The position numbers and the translations under genes were made by a program. From Chlorops oryzae (Eukaryota > Arthropoda > Insecta > Diptera > Chloropidae), in assembly GCA_020466095.1 (NCBI GenBank), contig CM035808.1, positions 1,138,190 through 1,202,189 of the forward strand: DNA of 64,000 nt, read 5' to 3'. This document shows, piece by piece, positions 1 through 10,032 of this stretch; position 1 is the stretch's first letter; each line of letters opens with the position of its first letter. Below the pieces are notes generated by a model. It did no database searches and was not told the DNA's origin. It saw only the letters and a list, made by a program, of their open reading frames with translations.

Positions 1-1803
1 GCTAGATCATTTGGATCTTCTGACAATGGACTGATAGGCCGTGAGTTGAGAATGCCTTCTATTTCTATTACTACTGTTTCAAGTTCTTCATACGTTAATG
101 AAGCTGTAGATGCACTTCTGACCAGAAGATGTTTTGCCGACTTTACAGCGACTTCCCACAATCCTCCGAAGTGAGGTGCCCTTGGAGGTATGAATTGGAA
201 TGTTATGCCTCTGTTTGTACATTCCCTGCTGATGACTGCGCTGGCGGTGCTATCAAAGACGGCTTGCGAAAGTTCTTTGAGTTGATTTTTAGTACCAACG
301 AAATTTGTTGATATATAATAAAGAATAAAGATTTGTACAATGGCCTCTTCTGCTTATAATTCGCTTTAAGGATCCCACAAAGGCATCCGTTGTTAAATCG
401 CTGACAAGTTCTAAGTGTACAGCCTTGGTGGCGAAACAGCAGAACACTGCGATGTAGGCCTTTTGCGGTTTCTTTCCTCTTACTTTATAATGTACCCAAA
501 AGGGCCCGCAGAAATCCACGGCAGAGTTGATAAATGGTCGCCCTGGTGTAATGCGAGGTTTTGGCAAGTTACCCATGACTTGACTAGGTAGTTTTGGTTT
601 GGCTTTTGTGCATCGTATGCAATGTTGTACGATGGATCGTGCTGCTGATTTTCCTTTAACTGGCCAATATCTTTGCCTCATGTGAGATAAAAGTGCTTGC
701 GGCCCACAATGACGCTTTTGCTCGTGAATCATTTGCATTAGTAATTTTGCTATCGGGTCGTTGTACGGAATAAGCATAGGGTGCTTGGCTTCATATGACA
801 GTAGAGATGACTCCAATCGTCCTCCTACTCTGATGATACCGCTTGTATCCAAAAATGGAGTGAGATTGCTTATTTGGCTGCTTTTGTTTACTTCATTATG
901 TTTTTTTCAATCTTTCAATTCGTTCTAGAACTCTGATTCCTGCATTGAACGAATGATGACTACCAGAGCATTTTCAAGTTCTTGGACAGTAAGCTCTATA
1001 TTTACTGGTTTTGTTGTTTTCTTGCATGTGTAATAAACCTCAACACATAAGCGATGATACGTTGTAGTGTTCGAAAGGATCCGTTGTGGTCGATGTTGTA
1101 GACCATACTTGCTGTATTGGATGCTGCTGCTACTACCGTAACTGTTTTTCTTCGTTCCATGTTGTTACTGTCGCACGTATCCTTTGCTTTGAAGAAATTT
1201 GGTGGCCAAAACTCTTCCCGACCGTGCAGAAAAAGAGGTCCATAAAGCCATAAGTTGCATGTTGACAATTTCTTTGGAGAAAGGCCTCGTGATAAAATAT
1301 CCGCAGGATTGTCCTTCGAACGTACATGTCGCCATTGCTCAGATATTGTTAGCTCCTGTATGCCTGATATTCGATTTGCCACGAATGTTGGATAAGAAGA
1401 TGAATCAGAATTGATCCATGCTAAGACGATTTTTGAATCTGTCCACAAATACGTGGGTGCACTGTCGAACTTCAAATCCTGTTTTACTCTTGCCATAAGT
1501 TGAGCACTTAGCAAGGCAGCGCAGAGCTAAAACCGTGGGAGAGTTTCTCGTTTTAGGGGTGCCACTCGTGTTTTTGCACACAATAACCTCACTATTGTAG
1601 TTACATCTTTTAATAGTGATCTTATATAAATTGCTGCTACATACGCTCTTTCCGAAGCATCCGCAAAGGCATGAAGCTGTATTTTTGATGGAACATGGTC
1701 CTCAAAAATGTGTCGCGAAAACTACATGTTATTTACACTTTCCAAATCATTTCGGAATGTATTCCATCTTGTGTGCATCTCTGCTGGTAGAGCTTCGTTC
1801 CAG
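1..1803 (-). mobile_element. BEL/Pao LTR retrotransposon fragment (pol: RNase H, integrase), decayed
   Basis: Read on the minus strand, this is the 3' half of a BEL/Pao pol gene. From about 1803 downward it shows the linker before RNase H, then RNase H (motifs QLHAFADASE near 1680, VAPLKRETLPR near 1550, then YLWTDSKIVLAWI and SKDNPADILSRG). The HHCC integrase zinc-binding region follows near 690-620, then the integrase core with VDFCGPF near 510, IPPRAPHFGGLWE near 180 and the family signature NSRPISPL at the left edge. The LTR and integrase end lie outside the window. It is inactive: a stop interrupts the RNase H entry (ELC reads as stop-LC near 1530), and frames shift near 1000 and 300. 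At 300-330 the DNGTNF block is replaced by unrelated bases, removing the second catalytic Asp. It is interrupted at 1803 by a transposase fragment. Confidence 0.9.
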
Positions 1804-2290
1804 GAGAGCTTCATTTACCACAATTCGCGTCACAGTATGGTGTGCAGTTTCATCACGCTGCATTGTCGGGCCGTACTTTTTTGAAGAAAACGGGCAATCA
1901 GTAACAGTTACTGGTGAAAGAGAATTCCTTTCAACTCTGTGTGGTTTCAGCAGGATGGTGCGACTCCTCACATTGCCTTGCCTGTAATGACAGAACTGCG
2001 AAGAAAATTTCCCAATAAGCTCATTTCACGAAACTCCACATTCCATTGGCATCACAGGTCACCTGACCTTACCACACCTGACTTTTTCTTGTGGGGTTAT
2101 TGCAAACAGGAAGTCTACAAAGAAAAACCCACCAACTTGGATGAGTTAAAGCAATCTATTCGCGCAACAATCGCGGATATTCCCGTGTCAACTCTCGAGG
2201 CAGTAATGAACAACTTTTTGATAAGATGCCGCACATGTGTCAACGAGCGCACTATGGTTCAAAAGACCAGTTTTTGCGGCAAAAAGTCAT
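1803..2290 (+). mobile_element. Tc1/mariner-type (IS630 superfamily) transposase fragment
   Basis: The plus strand encodes the C-terminal half of an insect DDE transposase. The piece VTVWCAVSSRCIVGPYFFEE lies near 1830-1890. After a frame change come WFQQDGATPHIA (near 1942) and SPDLTTPDFFLWGY (near 2058), which carry the second Asp and the C-terminal acidic region typical of these transposases. The part between VTGERE and WFQQDG is shorter than usual, and the N-terminal DNA-binding half is absent. The 5' boundary abuts the BEL/Pao remnant, so this piece was either inserted into it or recombined with it. No terminal inverted repeats were seen around it. Dead copy. Confidence 0.8.
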
Positions 2291-2520
2291 TTTTATTTTT
2301 GTTGTTTTTTTTTAAAATTTTTATTCCTATAGGTTTGAGATACTTCAAATAAGAAAAAAATTATTAGAAAAATATGATAGCTGGCAACCCTTTTGCTCTA
2401 CGGGACGTCAAAACTGTAGTTTTGTGTTTTCTTCGTTTTGACATTTCGTACGCATGAAATTATGTTCTGATTCGAAAGCGCATTGCTTGAAAAGTATTGT
2501 GAGATTGGTTTATTTTAATA

Positions 2521-2962
2521 ATGGAAAGTGTTGCTAAAGGTATGTTGAACAAAGTATTAATTCCTCTTTATTAAAGTTGCCTTCGTTTTTGTGCTGCAGT
2601 CTTTTGAAGTGTATCATCTTTGTCGACTTTTTCTTTTTATTAATTTTGTGTTTCGTGGAGTAGAAGTAACGGGATTGTCACGGATTGTCGAAAAGTTTTA
2701 TATTTTTGGAAAGGCTGTAGTATCTTCTTTCTTATGATTATAAAATTATCTGCAGATAATTGCCGATCATCTGTAAAATTATAATTTTTCAGAATCAATT
2801 ACGATTAAGAACTCAGAAATTTTTCAATTTTGGGTCGACAACAACAAAGAAAATGATGCTGTTTTGAATTGGGTCGCTTCAAAATTGAAAGGACGTATTG
2901 GTGATGAAGGAATGGCATCAACAAAACAAAAAGTTAAAAATAATAAAATTGAATTTACTTAA
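2521..2962 (+). CDS. candidate two-exon small ORF, 62 residues, unknown
   Basis: An ATG at 2521 opens MESVAK. A good donor (AAAG followed by GTATGT) lies at 2539/2540, and a good acceptor (ATAATTTTTCAG) ends at 2792. Joining 2521-2539 to 2793-2962 keeps the frame and gives a 62-residue lysine-rich protein that continues ESITIKNSEIFQFW and ends NKIEFT before TAA. I recognise no domain. It sits just downstream of a transposase remnant, so it may be the N-terminal part of a transposon protein, or chance. The matching splice phases are the only support. Confidence 0.28.
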
Positions 2963-3028
2963 TTTAACAGTTTTAATAGTTTAAAAAATTTCGTTTATGA
3001 GTTGAGGTAATGATTTGTAATAAAAATC

Positions 3029-3400
3029 TGATACCAGATTTGAAATCAGCGACCCCAAAAACCCCCTTGTAATGAAGTTTTTTGGAAAAAGATCTATTTT
3101 TAAAAAATTTGACCGCCATATTGGATCAGCCATTTTGTTTTTTGAAAATCTGACACCAGATTTGAAATCAGCGACCCCAAAAACCCCCTTGTAATAAAGT
3201 TTTTTGGAAAAAGATATATTTTTAAAAAATTTGGCCGCCATATTGGATCAGCCATTTTGTTTTTTGAAAATCTGACACCAGATTTGAAATCAGCGACCGC
3301 AAAAACCCCCTTACCGAAAAAATCGTTCTTATTGGAAGAGTCCTTCATATTTTTGCCGCTGTTTTGGGGGTTTCCGCCCATAGTGGAGCGGGGGGACATT
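3029..3400. repeat. 121-bp tandem repeat, about three copies
   Basis: A unit beginning CTGAYACCAGATTTGAAATC starts at 3029, 3150 and 3272 (period 121-122). Each unit holds ACCCCCTTGTAAT, TTTTTTGGAAAAAGAT and CCGCCATATTGGATCAGCC. The third copy diverges after about 60 bases and runs into CCGAAAAAATCG. The repeated open frames on the minus strand here are by-products of the repeat. Confidence 0.85.
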
Positions 3401-3890
3401 TAAATTCAATTATTTTTAAAACCAATTAAAGAATGATAAATAAAATTGAATGGGCTCAAATATGAGTATAAAAGAAAACGTCATTCCATACACTATAAGA
3501 ATGTATTTGAGATTCTTAATGTAGCAATATTCATCCGCCACCCTGTAATTGCTACCAGAATGAGGCATATAAATCGGTTGAAGGTGGCGAGTAAATCTGG
3601 ATGGAAATATAACGAACTTATTGCAATGGTTGCATTATCGCGACTACAATGTTACGCAAACAAATTATTGGGTATTGACTTGTTATTAATCTGCATTTGC
3701 AAGTTCATAGTTCGAGCCAAAACAAAAGGGCAATTTGATATGAATGCAGTGTTAGCAAAATTCGCGATACAATTTTTATAAGTCGTCATTGAAGTTTATT
3801 TGTTAACAAGTTCATTGCTCAAGTTTGTAAATGCAATCAAAACAAAAAACAAAACTACGCAAAATCATACGACATATGCATAAACAAAAC
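3400..3890. other. no recognisable gene
   Basis: AT-rich sequence. A 111-codon plus-strand open frame at 3446-3781 has no motif I recognise and no supporting splice or codon signal. I see nothing else. Confidence 0.5.
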
Positions 3891-4257
3891 TAGCTGGCAC
3901 CAAGGCACGCTCCGCGAGCGTTCGCGCCAGCTTCGTATGACCCGCGCTCGTTTCCTCTCCCGCTACAGATTGATATTGGGCAAAAGTAGTAAAAGTGGTA
4001 AAGTAGTAGGTTTTTATTCATTCTTTGTGTGAAATTTAAACATTATGCTATAAATTTTTACTTAAACTACTATCGACCAATAATTCCTCCTCTCCCACGG
4101 AAACGTGGCATTGTTTTATGTACTTAACTGTGAATATAATAGACTTAATAATCACTGAAATGCGCTTACTCCCGATTTAAATAAAAATAAATTTTTTCTT
4201 ATGATTTGAAAGTTTGTTACATTAAAATTTTAAATAGCTTGGTGAATTCGTATTTTT

Positions 4258-4385
4258 TGCCCAAGCCTACTTTGCTGCTTTTTCATTTTAAATAACCTAG
4301 ATACCGACTGCAGCGGTAAAATTATTCCCCTATCTAATTTGGGGAATAGCTGTTATCCATCTATCCATCTAACTATCCATCTATC
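4258..4385 (+). repeat. left direct repeat flanking the helicase fragment
   Basis: The segment from TTTGCTGCTTTTTCATTT through CCTAGATACCGACTGCAG, GGTAAAATTATTCCCC and ATCTAATTTGGGGAATAG, ending in TATCCATC units, recurs at 5120-5245 in the same orientation with small differences. Confidence 0.75.
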
Positions 4386-4394
4386 CACCGCACA

Positions 4395-5125
4395 AAAAGT
4401 AAATAAACGGCTACTTTGACAGCGTGCCATCGGAAGACGATCTTCAAATTTTCCGTTCAAAATTGTAGCTTGAAGAACATTGCCCATTATTTTTGTTATG
4501 ACTAATCGTGTACCGTTGCATAGCTTAGGTGCATTTAAATTCCGAAGCAAAATGATAGGTGAACCAGTGTTAATCGTAAGTTATGTGGTGGCATTCCTGG
4601 TAAATCCAGCGAATTCAAAAATTCAACAGGATAGTTTACTGCTTCGTCAGGATTGGTAACAGCGTCGATTGATTTGAACAATATCTCATTGCCGGGCAAT
4701 GACTGTTGTATTTTAAAGTTAATAGCGTCAACATCGATATTTTTTGCAGCTAAAATAGCTCGTTCACGAAGCCACGCATGATTAAGATAATTAGCTTTTA
4801 AATCTGGAAATATGCTTTCAATCAAAGCATTTTTCGCATTTACCATGTTGCAGAAATTTCCTGGCAATTTGATGGATCGTGTGTCCCCATGCAATGGTAT
4901 TGTTCCATTTCCAATGTTGAGCAATTGCTCGGAGAATGATAGTTCCAATGGATCGTTTTGCAGTTGAACACATATATTTGTGTTAAAACATAATGTACTG
5001 ACATTTCGCCATAAATGTGATTGTTTTGTACACGCGTTGATTTCATCCGCATATGTAGCGCGGGGAATAACGGGCAATGTCTGTCTAAAATCACAGGACA
5101 GCAGCAGTACGGCACCACCGAAAAG
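4395..5125 (-). pseudogene. Helitron PIF1-like helicase C-terminal fragment
   Basis: On the minus strand the fragment starts at GGAVLLLSCDFRQTLPVIPR, the Walker-B-distal and Q-containing motif of Helitron/PIF1 helicases. It continues through the region with LRERAILAAKN and NSLDLPGMPPHNL, and ends with LLRNLNAPKLCNGTRLVI, the characteristic C-terminal helicase motif. A one-base frame change near 4550 separates the last part, where HNLRLT goes out of frame and SPIILLRN resumes in another frame. The N-terminal Walker A half is absent. Non-functional. Confidence 0.85.
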
Positions 5126-5245
5126 CCTGCTTTGCTGCCCTTTCATATTTAAATAACCTAGATACCGGCTGCAGTGCAATCTCGGTAAAATTATTCCCCC
5201 ATCTAATTTAGGGAATAGGTGTTATCTATCTATCCATCTCTCTAT
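5120..5245 (+). repeat. right direct repeat flanking the helicase fragment
   Basis: Matches 4258-4385: TTTGCTGCCCTTTCATAT, CCTAGATACCGGCTGCAG, GGTAAAATTATTCCCC, ATCTAATTTAGGGAATAG, then TATC units. It leads into the long tetranucleotide array. Confidence 0.75.
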
Positions 5246-5500
5246 TCATCTATCCATCTATCTATCCTTCTATCATCAATCTTTCAACCTATCAATCTGT
5301 CAATCAATCAATATTTCAATACATCTATCCATCAATCTATCAATCTGACATTCTATCAATCTGTCAATCTGTCAATCTATCAATATTTCAATATATTTAT
5401 CCATAAATCTATCAATCTTTTAATATATCAATCAATCAATCTATCAATCTGTCAATCAATCAATCTATCAATCTTTCTATCTATCAATTCTTACAACTCA
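5219..5500. repeat. TATC / ATCA / GTCA tetranucleotide array
   Basis: About 280 bases of degenerate tetranucleotides (CTAT, CATC, ATCA, CTGT). The 97-codon plus-strand open frame across it is an artefact of the repeat. Confidence 0.9.
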
Positions 5501-6062
5501 CAAAAATGCTGATATCTCACGACACACGCACCAATGTCGCACGCACACCAATGTCGCACACGCCCCAATGTCGCATATAGCTTAAAACATTCAGGCAGAC
5601 TTCACCTTTCAAACAAAAAAAACTGCATGCAAATCGGTTCAGCCAGTGCCGAGAAAGTTCAACACAAACACATTATTTAATATATATAGATAATGCTAAG
5701 TGCTTGAAGTCTAAACAGGTATGCAAGGTGGAATTTAGGAAAATCACTGATCGTGGGAAACGCAGGATAACCCCTATTTTCCTATAAAAACGGAGCAGCA
5801 TCCACTGGTCAGGCAGACTGGTTTTGATGTCTCAACTCTATCGTGCGTACTCACCCAGCGGCCACGGCGACTAGAGAAGAAATTTCAAGTTATGGTAGAC
5901 AAGGATTGTTTAAATAAAATAGGGAATAAACTTCAATCCTTTGTTTATACTTTTTTTGCAAAAAGGAAATAAAGGGACGATTATACGCTCGACACCGTCT
6001 AAGCGCTTTGCACGCTTTATCTAAAAAAACGATATTATTTTGTAAACTCGATAAGTACTTAC

Positions 6063-7345
6063 TAATGGTTGGCACTGCGGCTTCCGCAGATATTTTTAAT
6101 TGTTCCTCCTTAAGGCTCTTCACCTCCTTCTAGAATAAAAATTAGCTGTTTAGTGTACATTTAGCTTACTACTTTTTATTTTAAACTTAATTTACTACTC
6201 TTTCCTTTTAAGCTTATTATCTCACACATTCACATGCCTTCCGTTATTTTCCTAGAACATTCTGTACGGCATTAATTAAAGCCAGTACTCGCGGCATGCA
6301 GAAAATATAAACACGTATATTACCGCACGCAGGTTCCTCGACCAATCGGTGACTACTTTTGATTTGTCCGCGTTAAGTTCTCCTTTCTCTCCTTCTCCCC
6401 TTCTCCCCTTCTCTCTCTCTCCTACTCTTGTTTTCCTCTTCTCTCTCTCTTTCCATCTCTCTCTCGCCCCTTCTCTCTCTCTCGCCTTCGCTGACTCTCC
6501 CCATCGACCCTTCGACCATTCGACCCTTCTCCCGGCCCCATTTTTGCTTCTACTTTTCTCCTTTTCCGCTTTTCTTTCTCATTTTCTCCTTCTCCTTCTC
6601 TCCTTCTTTCCTTCTCTCCTTCTATCCTTTTCTCCTTTTCTCCTTCACTCCTTTGCTCCCTTTCTCGTTCTCTCCTTCTCCTTTTTTCCTTCTCCTGTTC
6701 TCCTTCTCCTTTTCTCTTCCTGGTTTTCTCCTCCTTTTTCTCCGAAAATCTTGATACATGCAAAAATTAATGCAATATGCATATATGCATGTTTTTGAGA
6801 GCCCTAGTGATAACCTTACCCATGCACGCTTTTCTTAAGCGTGGTTAGCAAAGCTTTTGTCAATATGCTGGCTGGGATATTTAAAGACACATACACAATA
6901 TTATATACATGTTTTGCGTTAGTGCTTACCTCTACGTCAGCCAGGCGGCGAATAAGTTCCCCTAGCTCCTTTTTAATCTTCTGAATGTCGCTTTCCACAC
7001 ATGCGTCCTGTAAAAGAAAAAATTTTTTTATTAAGGAAAACTCAACCCTTAAATGAATAGCGTTGCAAAACTGCAACATGCTCTTAAAATTAACACAATC
7101 TAAATTAATTGTTAAGTTAAATCGGAATTTTTATGATGAAATGTTTCAAAATTAACAAAATTTGAAATGCACCTCCTTTTGAGTTTTTCCCCTCCTCGCC
7201 CGTGGCGCCGGCCGTAGCGGAGGTCGGGACGCCCATGGTCCTTTTTTCAATTTTTTTCTTATGAAATAGCCGAAGCAAAGATTTTCGCCGTGTGGCGCAC
7301 AAACGGCGGCGCCGACCGACTCCGACATCCTCCATTAGCGTCCAT
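6063..7345 (-). pseudogene. three-exon coiled-coil gene fragment, copy 1 (frameshifted exon 1)
   Basis: Minus-strand pieces match the better copy at 10033-11316: exon 1 at 7173-7345, exon 2 at 6930-7007, exon 3 at 6063-6129. Exon 1 has lost a base relative to copy 2 (AAATAGCCGAAGC here, AAATTTGCCATTGC there), so the frame hits TAA after about 28 codons. Exons 2 and 3 keep their frames and splice sites (donors GTAAGCAC and GTAAGTAC, acceptors ending TTTTACAG and ATTCTAG). Gene identity unknown. Confidence 0.45.
6378..6745. repeat. polypyrimidine (CT-rich) tract, copy 1
   Basis: About 370 bases almost wholly C and T on the plus strand (CTCTCT, TTCTCC). The 149-codon plus and 113-codon minus open frames over it are low-complexity artefacts. 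Repeated at 10348-10715. Confidence 0.9.
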
Positions 7346-8217
7346 GTTATGCCTATTTTATAAAAATACATATTAACTTTATTAATTATTAAACGAATAA
7401 TCATTAGTATAATCAACTTAAAGCATTGTATAATCAACCACTTAGCATTGTATAATCAACCATGAAGCATTTGTATAAGAAAACCAGTAAGCTATAGGGA
7501 TGGGTAGTGGGTATCGAGATTCGATTATTTTCGTATTTCGAACATTTTCGGTGTATTCGACTATTCGAATAAAAAACTGATGCTATGCATTTCATTTTAT
7601 TCGATTTTTTTCGACCTTTTCAATAAAATTTCTTAGACGTTGATTTTTGATTTTTTCAAATTTTTTCAAATGAATTTTTTCATATATTTATGCTATCAAA
7701 TAGACGCTAACAAATAAAAAATGTTTAAAGAAAATGGAAATAAGTCAACGTTTTCCAAACAACAATTAATTATCGAAGTTTTAAACAAATATTTGCAAAA
7801 ATATATTTTTCATTTTAATGTTCACGACAGCACTGAACTTCACAGCTGCTAAATCCTTGGCCACACATCCGAATAATATTCCGGCAACATCATGCAACAC
7901 TCGTGTTATTTTATTGGAAAAGCGAGAGTCACAAAATGATGCCGAAATAGTCATTAAGGTAGCGTCTTTTTTAGCCGTAGGACTTTCTAGACCAAAGTAG
8001 TTGATAGCCCAACCTGTTTCTTGCTCGTGTGACCGGGTACTTAGTGCAACCATACAATGGCGGATTTAAGGGGGCCCAGGGGGACCCGGGTAATAAAAAA
8101 CGACGAACAGTTTTTTAAGGAAAAATGTCAAGGAAATCGAAGTTTTCAATTTGAGAGTTTATGATCTAAAATATTACAAACGAAAAACTATGAAAGTATC
8201 TATGTTTTCCGAATTTT

Positions 8218-9500
8218 TCACAAATGATATATGGCGTGGTATTTAATAAAGGGTTAAAATAGTTCACTTATTTTATAACTGATTTCTTTGAAGGGTTTTT
8301 TTGTGCAGGCTGGAAATAAATTTGGGTTTTTTCACATATTTCTACAGGTCATTTGAGATTCAAGTATCAAGGCAATTCTTACTCAAAACCTCTTTTTAAA
8401 CCTTATTTAATTTGGCCAATTTTTTTAGGGTGGACTGTTGGTGTCATAAGAAAGAGTTCCCAATTTTGGAAATTCTACGGCTATTGCTTTTCGATTCGTT
8501 TAAGGTACTATTTTGCGTCACTGAAAAAGTTGATTTTTGGAATGAAATATATTTTTCTATTTTTTTTTTTTCAAACATTTCTTTACACGTTGATATAAAA
8601 ATCTGTTGTCTTAACCTTCAAATAGAACCAAAATTTGCATCCGAAGATAAAAAGCCGATTTAACATGCAAAACAACAACAACGTGTCAACAGTTTTGATT
8701 TATTTCGTCATCGCTCTGAAATGGCGCTATCTTGTTTTCTTGTATCATGATTACGTATATGACTTACTTTCAAAATTAGTGAATTCTTTTATTATATTCT
8801 TATAGAGGTATTTTTAGAAATAGCGAGAAAGTGACGCGAACACGGAAATACACTGAAAAAATTTAAAATTTTTATTTTCTTTGTTGTAAAAGTTTTTTTC
8901 TAAGTGTAAAATTTAAAAAAGTGGCGCAAAAACGGGAATACACTAAAAAAAATTTAATTTTTATTTTCTTTGTTGTGAAAGTTTTTTCTCAGTGTAAAAT
9001 TAAAAAAGTGACGCGAAAACGGGAATACACGGAAAAAAATTTCAATTTTTATTTTAATTGTTGTGAAAGTTTTTTTCTCAGTGTAAAATTAAAAAAGTGA
9101 CGCGAAAACGGGAATACACTGAAAAAAATTTCAATTTTTATTTTAATTGTTGTGAAAGTTTTTTTCTCAGTGTAAAATTTAAAAAAAAATTTTTTTATTT
9201 TCCGTTTTATCAGCTATCAGCGGCCATTTGTTTCATCCTTTTATCTTAATTCGTTTTTTGAGATATAAATTTTTGAAAATGGGCTTAATAAAAAGGGTTT
9301 TGTTAGGTTATTTCAAGGACACTGGGCAATATAAACCTAAAAATCGGTTCCTACAGTGTGTTAAGGTAGTAAATATTCAAAAATCAACAAAACCTTAAAA
9401 TTCCTTTCATTGGACCGCAGTCGGCAAGTCCCTTTAAGGAAATACCCAAGTTATTATTATTATTAAAAAGGAAACTATAAGCCTTTGGACGTCATGAGAA
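8218..9500. other. spacer between duplication copies, with tandem hairpin units
   Basis: No gene. From about 8830 to 9200 there are four or five tandem units of about 80-90 bases of the form GACGCGAAAACGGGAATACA, CTGAAAAAAATTTCAATTTT, TTTTTTCTCAGTGTAAAATT. Each unit can fold because CACTGAAAAAA and TTTTTCTCAGTG are inverted. The same family occurs near 23 kb and 61 kb. Confidence 0.7.
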
Positions 9501-10032
9501 CAATGTCGCACGCACACCAATGTCGCACACGCCCCAATGTCGCATATAGCTTAAAACATTCAGGCAGACTTCACCTTTCAAACAAAAAAAAACTGCATGC
9601 AAATCGGTTCAGCCAGTGCCGAGAAAGTTCAACACAAACACATTATTTAATATATATAGATAATGCTAAGTGCTTGAAGTCTAAACAGGTATGCAAGGTG
9701 GAATTTAGGAAAATCACTGATCGTGGGAAACGCAGGATAACCCCTATTTTCCTATAAAAACGGAGCAGCATCCACTGGTCAGGCAGACTGGTTTTGATGT
9801 CTCAACTCTATCGTGCGTACTCACCCAGCGGCCACGGCGACTAGAGAAAAAATTTCAAGTTATGGTAGACAAGGATTGTTTAAATAAAATAGGGAATAAA
9901 CTTCAATGCTTTGTTTATACTTTTTTTGCAAAAAGGAAATAAAGGGACGATTATACGCTCGACACCGTCTAAGCGCTTTGCACGCTTTATCTAAAAAAAC
10001 GATATTATTTTGTAAACTCGATAAGTACTTAC

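Larger units (their letters stand above)
3890..5692 (-). mobile_element. Helitron/Helentron-like rolling-circle element remnant
   Basis: One edge starts ACTAGCTGGCACC at 3888-3900, followed by a GC-rich hairpin (CGCTCCGCGAGCG, 3909-3921). The other edge has AAATCGGTTCAGCC near 5631 and ends in ATTTAATATATATAGATA near 5692. Both are end types common in insect Helentron-like elements. Between them lie a minus-strand PIF1-type helicase fragment, an imperfect direct repeat on both sides of it, and a TATC/ATCA array. The Rep nuclease part is missing, so the element is internally deleted. The end assignment is inferred from resemblance, not from a family match. Confidence 0.6.
5532..8217 (+). repeat. 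2.7-kb direct duplication, copy 1
   Basis: Begins CAATGTCGCACGCACACC, inside the rolling-circle element end, and runs to GTATCTATGTTTTCCGAATT. The same sequence recurs at 9501-12247, offset by about 3970, with long identical runs and a few indels. It contains the polypyrimidine tract 6378-6745, the exon pieces at 6063-7345 and the GGGGGCCCAGGGGGACCC motif near 8070. Confidence 0.95.

Noticed and set aside
3446..3781. 111-codon plus-strand open frame
   Set aside because: No recognisable domain, no repeat partner and no splice context; compatible with chance in AT-rich DNA.
5219..5512. 97-codon open frame
   Set aside because: Translation of the TATC/ATCA array.
6349..6798. 149-codon open frame repeated at 10319-10768
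   Set aside because: Low-complexity pyrimidine tract; it is duplicated because the DNA is duplicated, not because of selection.
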